Shown: positions 1 to 8,411 of the stretch, piece by piece
How the letters are laid out: each line of letters opens with the position of its first letter
How positions within the stretch are numbered: position 1 is the first letter of the stretch
Source of the DNA: Paraglaciecola sp030730205
GTDB lineage: Bacteria; Pseudomonadota; Gammaproteobacteria; Enterobacterales; Alteromonadaceae
Assembly: GCF_052119645.1 (NCBI RefSeq)
Contig: NZ_JBGQOM010000003.1
Location: forward strand, 1 to 64,000
Direction of reading: 5' to 3'
Length of the DNA stretch: 64,000 nucleotides
Translations under genes and position numbers: made by a program
Notes under the pieces: generated by a model
The model's input: only the letters and a program-made list of their open reading frames with translations
Databases searched by the model: none
Told to the model about the DNA's origin: nothing

Positions 1-32
1 CTTTTAAAGTCTGTCCCGAAGCGAGGAGGCGC

Positions 33-60
33 ATTATAGAGATCCCGTTTCGACTTGCAA
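33..60 (-). promoter_or_regulatory. Strong rRNA-type sigma-70 promoter firing leftward out of the window
   Basis: On the minus strand there is a perfect -10 TATAAT (38-33) and a -35 TTGCAA (60-55) with a 16-nt spacer, followed by a GC-rich discriminator GCGCCTCC (32-25). An A-rich, UP-element-like stretch lies upstream at about 61-85. A GCGCC discriminator right after TATAAT is typical of stringently controlled rRNA and tRNA promoters. The transcript leaves the window at base 1, so the target (an rRNA or tRNA operon) is inferred and not seen. Confidence 0.65.
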
Positions 61-261
61 CACCTTTTTTGAAATACTTGTTTAAGTGGTGCTTTATCCA
101 TCAAAATGCTCAGTAATCGACTAAATTGATGAAAAAACAATAATAAAATGCAACTTACTAATATCCAGCTTGTTGTTTATATTGGCGATTTATTGATAAG
201 TAAGTAACATAGAGTGGCGTTTCCTTATTATTATAAATACAACTTTTAGGTACTTTTGATC

Positions 262-717
262 ATGAACTCATCTTTAATCACAAACATTATTAGTGTTTTA
301 GTATTAGCAATTGCCAGTTATTTTGTTTTCAACTCTTTCAATATTGCATTATCACCCGCAATTTCAATAGCATTAGGTATTATCATTGGTGGCATCGCCA
401 CTGTTTTATTAACTCAACTTAAAAGCGCTTCAACAGGTGTAGAAACGGCTCACGTTTCAGAACTAAGTACCTTGTACGTAGGCAACCTACCTTACAGAGC
501 AAATGAACAAGCTGTTCAAGAGCACTTTGAACTTCATGGTGTCGTTAACTCAGTTCGTTTAATGAAAGATAGACGTACCGGTAAGCGAAAAGGTTATGGG
601 TTCGTAGAAATGGATGCAAAAGGCGCAGACAAAGCAATTAAGAATTTAAATGACTCAGTTTTCCAGGAAAGAACACTTAAAGTTCGTTTAGCAAAAGATA
701 AAACTGAAGAAGAATAA
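262..717 (+). CDS. Membrane-anchored RRM-type RNA-binding protein
   Basis: A 151-residue protein with two predicted membrane helices (about residues 6-25 and 31-51), then a short linker and one RNA-recognition motif (about 69-145). RNP2 (LYVGNL, 71-76) and RNP1 (KGYGFVEM, 110-117) are intact, including the aromatic residues that stack on RNA bases. The C-terminus is short and charged. The ATG at 262 is preferred over an upstream in-frame TTG. A long leader (about 200 bp) separates it from the divergent rRNA-type promoter. Known: single-RRM proteins occur in bacteria, most famously as cold-induced Rbp proteins of cyanobacteria. Inferred: it binds RNA at the inner membrane; its targets are unknown. 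Confidence 0.85.
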   Translation: MNSSLITNIISVLVLAIASYFVFNSFNIALSPAISIALGIIIGGIATVLLTQLKSASTGVETAHVSELSTLYVGNLPYRANEQAVQEHFELHGVVNSVRLMKDRRTGKRKGYGFVEMDAKGADKAIKNLNDSVFQERTLKVRLAKDKTEEE

Positions 718-740
718 AACAACAAGAAAGTAATTAAATA

Positions 741-767
741 AACGCCTACTTAATGTAGGCGTTTTTG
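741..767. terminator. Rho-independent terminator between convergent genes
   Basis: Nine-bp perfect stem AACGCCTAC/GTAGGCGTT with a 5-nt loop and a T-run on the plus strand. It lies 23 bp after the RRM gene stop and 20 bp from the end of the converging DUF5610 gene, so it probably serves both directions. Confidence 0.85.
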
Positions 768-787
768 TTCAGCTGACCAGGTCGAAG

Positions 788-2194
788 CTATCGGCTAACT
801 AAAGGCAAATTTTCAATAAGTTTTTGGTTAAAGGCATGAAACCTATTTAGTGCTGTTATTAAATCAGGTGTGTGGACTTCGCCCATTCTATTAATAAGTG
901 AATTCACCATATTTTCGTAATCCTCAGCTCCTTGTAATTGCTGACGACTCCCTTCAACTACTGATAGCATTTTATCTAAGTATTGCGCGACGGGTTTAAC
1001 GGCTTTTGAAGGCTCACTCTCACTATTAGTTTGCCCATAGTGAGAAACCGTTTCATACGCTTTAATAACTTGAGTGTTTTCTACTTTAGTTAATTGTAAG
1101 GCGAAACTGGTTAATTCTTTATCATCAAAGCCTAATTTTAAGGCCTGATTATAGGCACTTTCGATGTCACCATTGAAAAAATCATCTGCTAGACTATTCG
1201 CATCAGATACTAATTGCCCTATCGCTTTCAACTCGGCCTCATCTAATTCACCCGTCACGCTAAAGCTTAAACTATTAGTTTCATAGTAATAACTCTTTTG
1301 CTCAAGCGTCAGGGTAGCGTTCTCTTTATTAGGGCTAATGTTCGACGTCGTTTGATTTGAATTGGGCTCTTCACCTACAGATGAAGATTGTGATAGTTCA
1401 GACTCTGTTCCTGCTAAATCGTCTACTTCAGCACTGCGATTCTCTTTAGGTTTAACTTCTACCTGATCATTTACATTAGCAGCAACCCGTTGCTGTTGAA
1501 GCATTACTTTTTGATTAAGTTCAAATTGCTTAAAATCTTCAAAAGCTAAGGTGACTTCGTCACCGTCTTTGGTCTTAATTAGTAACTGGCCTGATTGTTG
1601 TTGGGTCACAGAAATTTGTGTGGTATTACTTACCGATTTCGCTTCTTTGGCTTGTAAAGCCTCAGCGTTTGCAAAGATGTCTTTTCGCAAGCTTTCAATG
1701 CCCTCGTCGATAAGCTTTTTACTGTTATCAATACCCGCACGGATTTCTTCATTCATTAACCCAGCCAAATCTTTCTCGGCCATTTTAATGCCTTTGAGTA
1801 CACCGCTTGTGGCTTGATCAAACAACTTATTCAGCTGAGTATCATCAGCGCCATTGTTTTTAGCATTTTTGATAGCTCCACCGACAAATTTTAAAACGTT
1901 CTTTGCCACTTCTTCAAAGTCAAATAAAGGCTGAGTTGCTTGAGCACTCTTTTTTGCAGAAAAATCAGGTTTCTTTGCATCAACTTCAAGAGTTGTATTC
2001 AGAGCATTGGCATACACGCGGGCACCAAAAGATGCACTCGAGCTAAATTTATCAGCGGTACCTTGAGCTTGATTTGCCTGTAACGTTGCGGCTTGGCGCA
2101 AACCCGATTCGCGTAACTGGTTCTTAAGGCTAGTATCAGCACCTAAATGAGCCGGCTTGTCACCTAAAAAAGCTTTTAATTGATTAACATTCAT
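788..2194 (-). CDS. DUF5610 domain protein
   Basis: A 468-residue, largely helical, acidic protein with no signal peptide or membrane segment. The N-terminal part (about 50-175; blocks around FGARVYANALN and LFDQATSGVLKGI) resembles the DUF5610 family seen in Alteromonas, Shewanella and Vibrio relatives. A low-complexity Ser/Asn/Glu linker follows (about 245-300), then a second helical region (about 300-468). The start is supported by GAGG about 8 nt upstream of the ATG. It is a single gene, convergent with the RRM gene and divergent from trmA. The function is unknown. Confidence 0.75.
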   Translation of the reverse strand: MNVNQLKAFLGDKPAHLGADTSLKNQLRESGLRQAATLQANQAQGTADKFSSSASFGARVYANALNTTLEVDAKKPDFSAKKSAQATQPLFDFEEVAKNVLKFVGGAIKNAKNNGADDTQLNKLFDQATSGVLKGIKMAEKDLAGLMNEEIRAGIDNSKKLIDEGIESLRKDIFANAEALQAKEAKSVSNTTQISVTQQQSGQLLIKTKDGDEVTLAFEDFKQFELNQKVMLQQQRVAANVNDQVEVKPKENRSAEVDDLAGTESELSQSSSVGEEPNSNQTTSNISPNKENATLTLEQKSYYYETNSLSFSVTGELDEAELKAIGQLVSDANSLADDFFNGDIESAYNQALKLGFDDKELTSFALQLTKVENTQVIKAYETVSHYGQTNSESEPSKAVKPVAQYLDKMLSVVEGSRQQLQGAEDYENMVNSLINRMGEVHTPDLITALNRFHAFNQKLIENLPLVSR

Positions 2195-2346
2195 TTTATT
2201 TACCTCACTTCCCTCATTAGTAGCTATCGGCAGGCAATGGTTATAATTTAGGCTATAGATAAATAATAGTTAATACAGCAATCTTGAAGTATTACTTAAA
2301 ACCCGATACCTTGCGCGGTTTTACAAACCTATGGTGGAACAAGACT

Positions 2347-3447
2347 ATGCGCCCTACTGAGATAAATGCTGAAAACTACCCTGTACAATTACAGCGTAAA
2401 GCAGAGCTTATCAAAGAATGTTTCGATAATTTCGATATGCCTAGTCTTGAGATTTGCTCGTCACCTTCCCTTCATTATCGGATGCGTGCTGAATTTCGTG
2501 TTTGGCACGAAGGTGATGATTTATATCATATTATGTTTGACCAGCAGACAAAACAAAAATACAGAGTTGAGCACTTCCCCCCTGCTAGCCAATTAATTAA
2601 TCAGGTTATGCGTGATTTGATAAACGAACTAAAGCCAAGTGAAAAAGCGAGGCGCAAGCTGTTTCAAATCGACTATTTAAGCAGTCTTAGCGGGCATATA
2701 ATCGTCTCTTTACTTTATCACAAGGCCTTGGATGAAGAATGGCAACTGGAAATAAAATCCATCCTAAAGCGCCTTCGAAAAAAATACAGTATTGATATTA
2801 TTGGTCGGGCAAAGAAACAAAAATTCGATTTAGACAAAGATTACTTGATTGAAGAGTTAACCGTTAATCAAAAGCCCTTTCAGTTTAAACACATAGAAAA
2901 TAGTTTTACCCAACCTAATGCTGTAGTGAATGTGAAAATGATCGAATGGGCACTTGATGTTACCCAAAATTGTCAAGGCGATCTGTTAGAACTTTACTGT
3001 GGACTGGGTAATTTCACCCTGCCTTTAGCGCAAAACTTTAGGCAGGTTTTAGCAACTGAAATATCAAAGTCATCGGTTGCAGCGGCGCAATATAATACTG
3101 CCCTGAACAGAATCGACAATGTAACCGTGCTTCGAATGTCGAGTGAGGAATTTGTTGAGGCTCAGCAGCAAAAGAGACAGTTTAGACGGTTAGAAGGCAT
3201 CAATTTACAAGACTTTGACTGTAACACTATTTTAGTTGACCCACCTCGTTCTGGCTTAGATGAAGAGACACTTGGAATGATCAAGGCTTATGAAAACATC
3301 GTGTATATCTCTTGTAACCCAGAGACATTAAAACAAAACTTAGAAACACTCTGTAAAAGTCATCAGGTGGTAAGGTTCGCTTTGTTTGACCAGTTTCCTT
3401 ATACCCATCATGCAGAGTGTGGTTTGTTTCTGAGCCGAAAATATTAG
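2347..3447 (+). CDS. trmA: tRNA (uracil-54-C5)-methyltransferase TrmA
   Basis: S-adenosylmethionine-dependent methylation of U54 in the T-loop of tRNA (ribothymidine). Starting at the ATG of MRPTEIN the protein is 366 residues, the usual TrmA length; the in-frame TTG 63 nt upstream is unlikely to be the start. Visible motifs are the SAM site LLELYCGLGNFTLPLA, the DPPRSGLD block, and the catalytic cysteine in VYISCNPETL. Its stop overlaps the end of the converging fabR gene by 4 bp. Confidence 0.96.
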   Translation: MRPTEINAENYPVQLQRKAELIKECFDNFDMPSLEICSSPSLHYRMRAEFRVWHEGDDLYHIMFDQQTKQKYRVEHFPPASQLINQVMRDLINELKPSEKARRKLFQIDYLSSLSGHIIVSLLYHKALDEEWQLEIKSILKRLRKKYSIDIIGRAKKQKFDLDKDYLIEELTVNQKPFQFKHIENSFTQPNAVVNVKMIEWALDVTQNCQGDLLELYCGLGNFTLPLAQNFRQVLATEISKSSVAAAQYNTALNRIDNVTVLRMSSEEFVEAQQQKRQFRRLEGINLQDFDCNTILVDPPRSGLDEETLGMIKAYENIVYISCNPETLKQNLETLCKSHQVVRFALFDQFPYTHHAECGLFLSRKY

Positions 3448-4043
3448 GATTGTGAGGCTTTCAATGCCCCATCAACAATAAATCTTAATTGTAATTTAAG
3501 TCTTTCAGCTAGGACTTTTTTACGTTCTGGTGCGGCATCTAAGGCCTCGGCCCCTGTACTGAATACCAATTTCACCATGGCCTCAGCCTGCAGATTTGCA
3601 ATCGTACTTTTTAGTCCAGTGGTAGCCATAGTGTAATCTGTCAATTCAACATTGAAATGTTGAATCTCACGGAGTACTGCTGCTCTGAAAGCCACCGATG
3701 TGCCCGTGTGCTCTCTGAGCAATAATCTAAATACATTATTATTGTCGTTTATGAACTCCATAAACGTTTCAACGGACGTATTAATAACACCACCACCAGA
3801 GGCGATACGTAGTCTGGCTTGACGCATAAGTTGCCGCAGCGCTAGGCCTGCCTCATCGACTAATGTTAAACCGAGTTCATCAATATCTTTGAAATGACGA
3901 TAAAAAGAAGTGGGAGCAATTCCTGCGACACGCGCTACTTCTCTCAAACTAATGCTAGACAAACTACGCTGTTCATCCAACAATGAAAAGGCTGCATCTA
4001 TGATGCTACGACGGGTGCGAAGCTTTTGTAATTGACGACTCAA
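3444..4043 (-). CDS. fabR: TetR-family repressor FabR of unsaturated fatty acid synthesis
   Basis: 199 residues with an N-terminal TetR helix-turn-helix (about 10-55, with ISLREVARVAGIAPTSFYRHF) and an acyl-ligand-sensing C-terminal domain. In Enterobacteria FabR represses fabA and fabB according to the saturated/unsaturated acyl pool. Here it is divergent from an acyl-lipid desaturase, with a FabR-type operator between them at 4164-4181, so the desaturase is the obvious target. The gene's 3' end overlaps trmA by 4 bp. Confidence 0.93.
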   Translation of the reverse strand: MSRQLQKLRTRRSIIDAAFSLLDEQRSLSSISLREVARVAGIAPTSFYRHFKDIDELGLTLVDEAGLALRQLMRQARLRIASGGGVINTSVETFMEFINDNNNVFRLLLREHTGTSVAFRAAVLREIQHFNVELTDYTMATTGLKSTIANLQAEAMVKLVFSTGAEALDAAPERKKVLAERLKLQLRFIVDGALKASQS

Positions 4044-4163
4044 AATGATTTCTACCTTGGTTTAATAATTCAGTTTAACCTGAAAATAGCTTAGGTCACA
4101 GCCCATGATTTCATTCACTTTACCAAGATATTTCTTGCTTAAGTGCTAACTCAAAGTTAAATT

Positions 4164-4181
4164 AGCGTACAGTTGTAAGCT
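4164..4181. promoter_or_regulatory. FabR/FadR-type operator upstream of the desaturase
   Basis: AGCGTACAGTTGTAAGCT is a pseudo-palindrome (AGC.TACA..TGTA.GCT). It closely matches the known FabR consensus of fabA/fabB promoters (AGCGTACA..TGTNCGCT type). It ends 14 bp before the desaturase ATG, where bound repressor would block initiation or early elongation. Confidence 0.8.
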
Positions 4182-4195
4182 CAAAAAAAATTATC

Positions 4196-5338
4196 ATGAA
4201 AAAACCCCGCTTGTTATTAGTCAATATAGCCGTATTTTTAATCACCGGCTTTATCTCTTTATTGGTAGTTCCATACGTGGCGCTGACGCAGGGCTTTGAT
4301 AGCCTTGAGATAGTTGCCTGCATTGTTTTAATTTATTTTTCAGGCATGTCTATCACCGCCGGTTACCACCGACTTTGGTCACATAAGACCTATGACGCTA
4401 ACCCTGTAGTAAAAGTTATTTTAGCCATTGGTGGCGCAATGGCTCTGCAAAATAGTATTTTACACTGGAGTTCTGATCATCGAATCCATCATAAACATGT
4501 AGATGATAATGAATCGGATCCTTATTCTGCTAATAAGGGATTTTGGTATTCACATATAGGTTGGATGTTGAGGGAGTACCAAGTTCATCGATACAGTGAC
4601 TACAGTAATTGCCGTGATTTACAGAAGGATAAAGTCGTCATGTGGCAACATCGCCATTATTTGAGCATTATGTTAAGTGCTAATTTTGGTGTGCCTGTCT
4701 TACTTGGTTGGTTAAATGATGACATTTGGGGAATGTTACTTTTAGCCGGTGTATTCAGACTTTTTGTTGTGCATCACGTCACATTTTTTATTAACTCCTT
4801 GGCTCATATATGGGGTCGTCAGCCCTATACCGATAAAAATAGTGCTAGAGATAATGATATTTTAGCTTTTTTCACCTTTGGAGAGGGCTACCACAACTTC
4901 CATCACATTTTTGAGTACGACTATCGGAATGGTATCAGATGGTGGCAATTTGACCCCACAAAATGGCTAATCAGTGGTTTATCGTATATTGGACTCACCA
5001 AGAATTTACGACGTTGCCCCGAAGAGCGCATTGAGAAAGCCCGAGTTGTGATGCAGTTACAACGCTCTAAAACTCGTATCGCTAGCCTTGCGCATGGCGA
5101 GGAAGTCATGCAAAAGCTTCAGACTGAGTATGAGGTACTCGTGCAAAAAATGACGGAATATTACGCGGCCAAAAAACGTATTATGGAAATAAAAAAGCGC
5201 GACTTACAGCGCAGTTATGACAAATTAGAGCTGTTACATCGCTACAAAGAACTTAAAGTAAACTTAGCGCTACAAAAAGAGAAATGGCTTAAGTTAAATC
5301 AGTTGGTATACCTACCATCACTCATAGAAGAAAATTAA
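4196..5338 (+). CDS. Membrane acyl-CoA/fatty acid desaturase
   Basis: A 380-residue di-iron membrane desaturase that introduces a double bond (delta-9 type by family) into acyl chains. The three histidine boxes are HRLWSH (58-63), HRIHH (95-99) and HNFHH (233-237). Four hydrophobic segments are visible (about 7-30, 38-56, 72-90, 155-200). The C-terminal 100 residues form a long charged helical tail, common in gammaproteobacterial members. It is divergent from fabR with a FabR operator just upstream, so unsaturation is probably tied to membrane fluidity sensing. The closest named relatives would be DesA/DesB/DesC-like aerobic desaturases; I do not assign a symbol. Confidence 0.93.
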   Translation: MKKPRLLLVNIAVFLITGFISLLVVPYVALTQGFDSLEIVACIVLIYFSGMSITAGYHRLWSHKTYDANPVVKVILAIGGAMALQNSILHWSSDHRIHHKHVDDNESDPYSANKGFWYSHIGWMLREYQVHRYSDYSNCRDLQKDKVVMWQHRHYLSIMLSANFGVPVLLGWLNDDIWGMLLLAGVFRLFVVHHVTFFINSLAHIWGRQPYTDKNSARDNDILAFFTFGEGYHNFHHIFEYDYRNGIRWWQFDPTKWLISGLSYIGLTKNLRRCPEERIEKARVVMQLQRSKTRIASLAHGEEVMQKLQTEYEVLVQKMTEYYAAKKRIMEIKKRDLQRSYDKLELLHRYKELKVNLALQKEKWLKLNQLVYLPSLIEEN

Positions 5339-5344
5339 GTAGAA

Positions 5345-5372
5345 AAAAAGCTGCGTTAAGCAGCTTTTTTTA
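5345..5372 (+). terminator. Rho-independent terminator of the desaturase gene
   Basis: A ten-bp stem AAAAAGCTGC/GCAGCTTTTT with a 5-nt loop and a run of Ts, starting 7 bp after the desaturase stop. The A-run on the left arm makes it bidirectional, so it can also end the converging 5400-5714 gene. Confidence 0.88.
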
Positions 5373-5399
5373 TATCTTTTATTAATCCAAACAGAACAA

Positions 5400-5714
5400 T
5401 TATTTTACGGACGCTAATAACTCGTTTTCTTCGCTGTTTTGTTCTTTTTGCGCAATCACTTTAATAAGCATTTTGTTAGGAAAAAATTGCGTAGTGGCCA
5501 TTACATTAGGACTTTGTAACGCTAACTTCGTCTCAAACTCTTTCTGCATATTTTGAAATTGGGTCTTACTTGAAATCAAAGAAGAGGCGCATTGGCTATT
5601 TACGTCATAATTTTTTAAGTCCATACACGTAAACATACTCTTAGTATCGGCTTCAGCGAAAGCCAAGCCTGAACTTAATAATAGAATGCCGATAGACACA
5701 GATTTCATTCGCAT
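5400..5714 (-). CDS. Small exported hypothetical protein
   Basis: 104 residues with a clear Sec signal peptide (positively charged MRMK, hydrophobic core, cleavage after AFA at about residue 20). The mature part is about 84 residues with two cysteines (C30, C42), which could form one periplasmic disulfide. The C-terminal half has a VIAQKEQNSEENELLA stretch. AAAGGTG lies about 8 nt upstream of the ATG. I do not recognise a family. It is a monocistronic gene between the desaturase terminator and the c-di-GMP gene. Confidence 0.65.
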   Translation of the reverse strand: MRMKSVSIGILLLSSGLAFAEADTKSMFTCMDLKNYDVNSQCASSLISSKTQFQNMQKEFETKLALQSPNVMATTQFFPNKMLIKVIAQKEQNSEENELLASVK

Positions 5715-5968
5715 AATACATCACCTTTAAACTGCTGGTATGCATTGAACTTACACTGTTCTTAAGGTTACAGCAAGTTTTAAAAATCACACAATTATTA
5801 CAATAATATGACAAAGCCAAATAATTTTTAAATATGTTTGGGCATTTCTATTGCTATCTAGCGGTAAAAATGGGAGTGAGATAAGAATCTGAATCTTTCA
5901 CTTTAAAGATAGCAGATTAAAAAAGCAGCCAAGAGACTGCCTTCGATTAGCGAAACTGCGGTTAAGGT

Positions 5969-8203
5969 TTACTTATCCCTATGTTCAACCAAAAATGTCA
6001 ACAATTGCTCAAAAGGCATAGGCTTAGCAAAAAGGTATCCTTGGGCTTCGTCACAACCAAGTTTCAACATATAGCTCGCTTGCTCACGCTTTTCGACGCC
6101 TTCAGCAATGGTCGATAATCCAAGCTTGTTGCCAAGCGTTACAATCGTTTCTGCGATGAAAGCAGATTTACCAGGAGTAATTTCATTCACAAAAGAACGA
6201 TCTACTTTCAAGCGATCGAGAGGGAGTTGCTGTAAATAACTCATCGATGAAAAACCAGTACCAAAATCATCTATAGCCACTTTTACGCCAAAAGCTTTGA
6301 GTTCGTGCAGAGCCTCAACCACTATTTGCGGTTCATCCATGACGATACTTTCGGTTATCTCTAATTCGATTCTTTCCGGTTTTATCCCCTCTCGAGTGAT
6401 AACATCTTTTACTATATTAATAAAAGCAGGATCTCGAAACTGCGGCATAGAGATATTTACTGCCATGCGAAGCTCGGTAAAACCGTGACTTGAAAGCACA
6501 CTAAGCTGGCGACAAGACTCTTCTAACACCCATGCTCCAATATCGATAATTAAGCCGGAATATTCCGCCAAAGGAATAAAAACATCAGGCGAAATAAAGC
6601 CTCCGTCGGAAGTCGGCCAGCGCAATAAGGCTTCCATACCCACCACGTCTTCGGTGACAAGATCCACTTGTGGTTGATACCACAGCTTTAACTTCCGCTC
6701 TTTGAAATCGCTCGAAAGCTTGCGGATCATATCTAGCCGCCAAGTCGTTTGCTCTTCCATCTCCGGTTGATAGTATTCATAGTTTGTATTGAGATCTTTC
6801 TTCGCTTCGTTTAAGGCTATATTACTTTGCTTAAGAATATTGATGCCGCTTTGCACCTTAGTATTAAGCCTAACTAAACCAAAGGATGCACTTAAATGCA
6901 GAGAATGCTCCCCTGCCTTAAATGGTGCAATAAACAATTCTTGTAAGGTTTGTGGGTTAACAAAAAATTCAGGACCGATCAAACCAAACACGTCTGAACC
7001 GATGCGACCTAAACTCACTTTGTCTTTGAACGTTTCTTCCAAGCGATGAGCGACAGAGAGTAAAACGCTGTTACCGACATCTTGCCCCAATCCATCATTG
7101 ATATCTGAAAAATGACTTATATCAACAGACGCCACGATGATTTCATTACCGGCTTTTTTACCGCTGCCAAAATCATCTAACATATTTATGAACTCACTAC
7201 GATTAGGCAGCTTGGTTAGCCAGTCCCTAAAGGCAGCATTACGCAACTGATGAAATAAATTGACGTTTTCATATCCGACAGAAACGCTGGACAGAAACAC
7301 TTCTAAAAGTTGACGGTTAACTAAACTGATTTCTTTGCCAATTTGCAAATAGACCGCAGCTTCATAACCTGAACTGTTAAGATATAAAATAGAAAAATCT
7401 TGTTCAAAAATATGCTGTTTGATGGCCAAACAACGATTTACAAAACTAACTATTTTAGCATTATGGATGCTTTCAAGTTTGGCATTAATATATGCAGCAA
7501 ATTCACCCGCTGCACCGAGTATGTAAACGCCATCGTCATCTTGATCTAATACCGACCCGGCTCTGGCACATACAACACCACCTGCGTCTAAACCAATGAG
7601 AGAGCTAATTTGCGTCACAACGCCTTCGCAAAAATTTTTAACTGAATGCTCTTCCATAAGGTTTGCAGCAGAAATAATAATTTTTTGTAAGCCAAGTCGG
7701 CTTTGATTAATGGATAAAATTTGCTGGTAAGAACGCAGGGAGGCAATAATTGTGGTGACGAGTTTACTGCGGGTTAACTCAGTCTTTGTTTTGTAGTCAT
7801 TAATATCATAATCTTTAATAACTTGTTCTTCAGGAGCATAGCCTGGTTGTCCAGTCCGAAGAATAATACGGGGTTCTTCTAAGCCCATTTCTGAACGCAT
7901 TATTTTGGCAACTTGCAAACCTGAGTCGTCTTCTTCCATCACAACGTCAAGTAATATTATCGCAATACTCGCCCCCATATCAGCAATGACTTTAAGGGCT
8001 TCAGCACCCGAATAAGCATGGATAAATCTCAGCCCCTTGTCATTTACAATTAAATCAGACAAAGCTAAACGCGTTACTGAGTGAATCTCTTCATCATCAT
8101 CAACAACTAAAATATTCCAATAACCTGTTGTTTCTTTTATTTCAGAACCTTTCTCTTCAGATAAAAAAATCAGTTCATCATTTTCATAGTTATTCTGGCT
8201 CAT
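5969..8203 (-). CDS. Response regulator with DUF3369, degenerate GGDEF and EAL domains
   Basis: 744 residues: a receiver domain (about 28-160, phosphoacceptor Asp86 in AIILLDVVMEED), a DUF3369 sensory-like domain (about 165-310), GGDEF (about 320-470) and EAL (about 485-735). The GGDEF signature reads IGSDVFG, so diguanylate cyclase activity is unlikely. The EAL domain keeps MEALLRW, ELEITES and DDFGTGFSS, the residues that bind metal and catalyse c-di-GMP hydrolysis. It is therefore most likely a phosphorylation-controlled c-di-GMP phosphodiesterase. It has no adjacent histidine kinase. Confidence 0.93.
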   Translation of the reverse strand: MSQNNYENDELIFLSEEKGSEIKETTGYWNILVVDDDEEIHSVTRLALSDLIVNDKGLRFIHAYSGAEALKVIADMGASIAIILLDVVMEEDDSGLQVAKIMRSEMGLEEPRIILRTGQPGYAPEEQVIKDYDINDYKTKTELTRSKLVTTIIASLRSYQQILSINQSRLGLQKIIISAANLMEEHSVKNFCEGVVTQISSLIGLDAGGVVCARAGSVLDQDDDGVYILGAAGEFAAYINAKLESIHNAKIVSFVNRCLAIKQHIFEQDFSILYLNSSGYEAAVYLQIGKEISLVNRQLLEVFLSSVSVGYENVNLFHQLRNAAFRDWLTKLPNRSEFINMLDDFGSGKKAGNEIIVASVDISHFSDINDGLGQDVGNSVLLSVAHRLEETFKDKVSLGRIGSDVFGLIGPEFFVNPQTLQELFIAPFKAGEHSLHLSASFGLVRLNTKVQSGINILKQSNIALNEAKKDLNTNYEYYQPEMEEQTTWRLDMIRKLSSDFKERKLKLWYQPQVDLVTEDVVGMEALLRWPTSDGGFISPDVFIPLAEYSGLIIDIGAWVLEESCRQLSVLSSHGFTELRMAVNISMPQFRDPAFINIVKDVITREGIKPERIELEITESIVMDEPQIVVEALHELKAFGVKVAIDDFGTGFSSMSYLQQLPLDRLKVDRSFVNEITPGKSAFIAETIVTLGNKLGLSTIAEGVEKREQASYMLKLGCDEAQGYLFAKPMPFEQLLTFLVEHRDK

Positions 8204-8411
8204 TTATTTATCGAAGACTCCGAAGTGTTGCAGTGGTGACTAAGTGTAATACCAATTAACATTAACTCAATATTTAGTGCAGCAAAAGACTCCTGTGCAC
8301 AATGCTGAAAATTTATGTTATTGATAGTAGCTTAAGATCAAATTATGACCTCAAGCAAAGGTTTGATGTCTGCCATGGTCAATTACTTACACTATAAGTA
8401 CAAGCTAATTC

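Noticed and set aside
5919..5942. Possible terminator downstream of the GGDEF/EAL gene
   Set aside because: Only a 4-5 bp GC stem; a T-run is present, but the hairpin is not convincing.
8376..8386. TGGTCAATTAC upstream of the TIGR03899 gene, similar to the psp-linked element
   Set aside because: No sigma-54 promoter or palindrome beside it; a single partial match is likely chance.
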